Source of the DNA: Halieaceae bacterium
GTDB taxonomy: Bacteria > Pseudomonadota > Gammaproteobacteria > Pseudomonadales > Halieaceae
NCBI GenBank assembly: GCA_902518075.1
Contig: CABYEX010000055.1
Coordinates: 1-5,604 of the forward strand
Reading direction: 5' to 3'
Length of the DNA: 5,604 nt
Shown here: piece by piece, positions 5,572 to 5,604 of the stretch
Position numbering within the stretch: the stretch's first letter is position 1
Layout: each line of letters begins with the position of its first letter
Translations under genes and position numbers: made by a program
The notes under the pieces: model-generated
Told to the model about the DNA's origin: nothing
Seen by the model: only the letters and a program-made list of their open reading frames with translations
The model's database searches: none

Positions 5572-5604
5572 GTCCCCTTCGTCTAGTGGCCTAGGACACC
5601 GCCC
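5572..5604 (+). tRNA. tRNA-Glu, 5' part only (cut by the window edge)
   Basis: The last 33 bases match the start of gammaproteobacterial tRNA-Glu(UUC): acceptor strand GTCCCCT, D-arm with TCTAGTGGCCTAGGA, and anticodon stem strand CCGCC followed by the first loop base. The anticodon itself lies beyond the edge, so identity rests on similarity to the E. coli gene rather than on a read anticodon. Such genes may lie in tRNA clusters or rRNA operons. What follows here is not visible. Confidence 0.88.

Overview
The window looks like chromosomal DNA of a gammaproteobacterium, perhaps a marine one. The evidence is a YadG/YadH-type ABC exporter closely matching the Escherichia coli pair, a long-form (two-lobed) QueF, and tRNA-Ser(GGA) and tRNA-Glu sequences nearly identical to the E. 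coli ones. Genus cannot be named from this sequence.

Plus-strand left part (1-2545): three genes in series. The first is a serine hydrolase of the class C beta-lactamase-like fold, cut off by the left edge. The second is a 133-residue secreted lipocalin-like protein. The third is a 255-residue secreted protein of unknown function that appears to be built from two copies of one ~100-residue module, each carrying one pair of cysteines. All three look extracytoplasmic, or could be in the case of the hydrolase. The gaps between them (131 and 160 bp) contain possible promoters, so they need not form one operon.

Centre (2590-2725): a strong hairpin terminator lies between the convergent third gene and a minus-strand tRNA-Ser(GGA) gene with encoded CCA.

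Minus-strand right part (5432 down to 2954): a compact operon yadG-yadH-queF. The ATPase and permease overlap by four bases (GTGA), and queF starts five bases after the permease stop. YadGH would form an ABC-2 exporter of unknown substrate. QueF reduces preQ0 to preQ1 for queuosine modification of tRNA. Directly behind the queF stop codon, in another frame, lies a ~64-residue stretch that reads as the C-terminal end of an outer-membrane beta-barrel protein with no upstream part and no convincing start. It is interpreted as a gene remnant.

Right edge (5433-5604): a divergent control region. A good sigma70 promoter (TTGACG, 17 bp, TAACAT, GC-rich discriminator) drives a tRNA-Glu gene whose first 33 bases are in the window, and a weaker opposing promoter may drive yadG.

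I see no CRISPR array, insertion sequence, phage gene or clearly undescribed multi-gene system. The most interesting items are the duplicated two-cysteine module protein and the decapitated outer-membrane protein tail.
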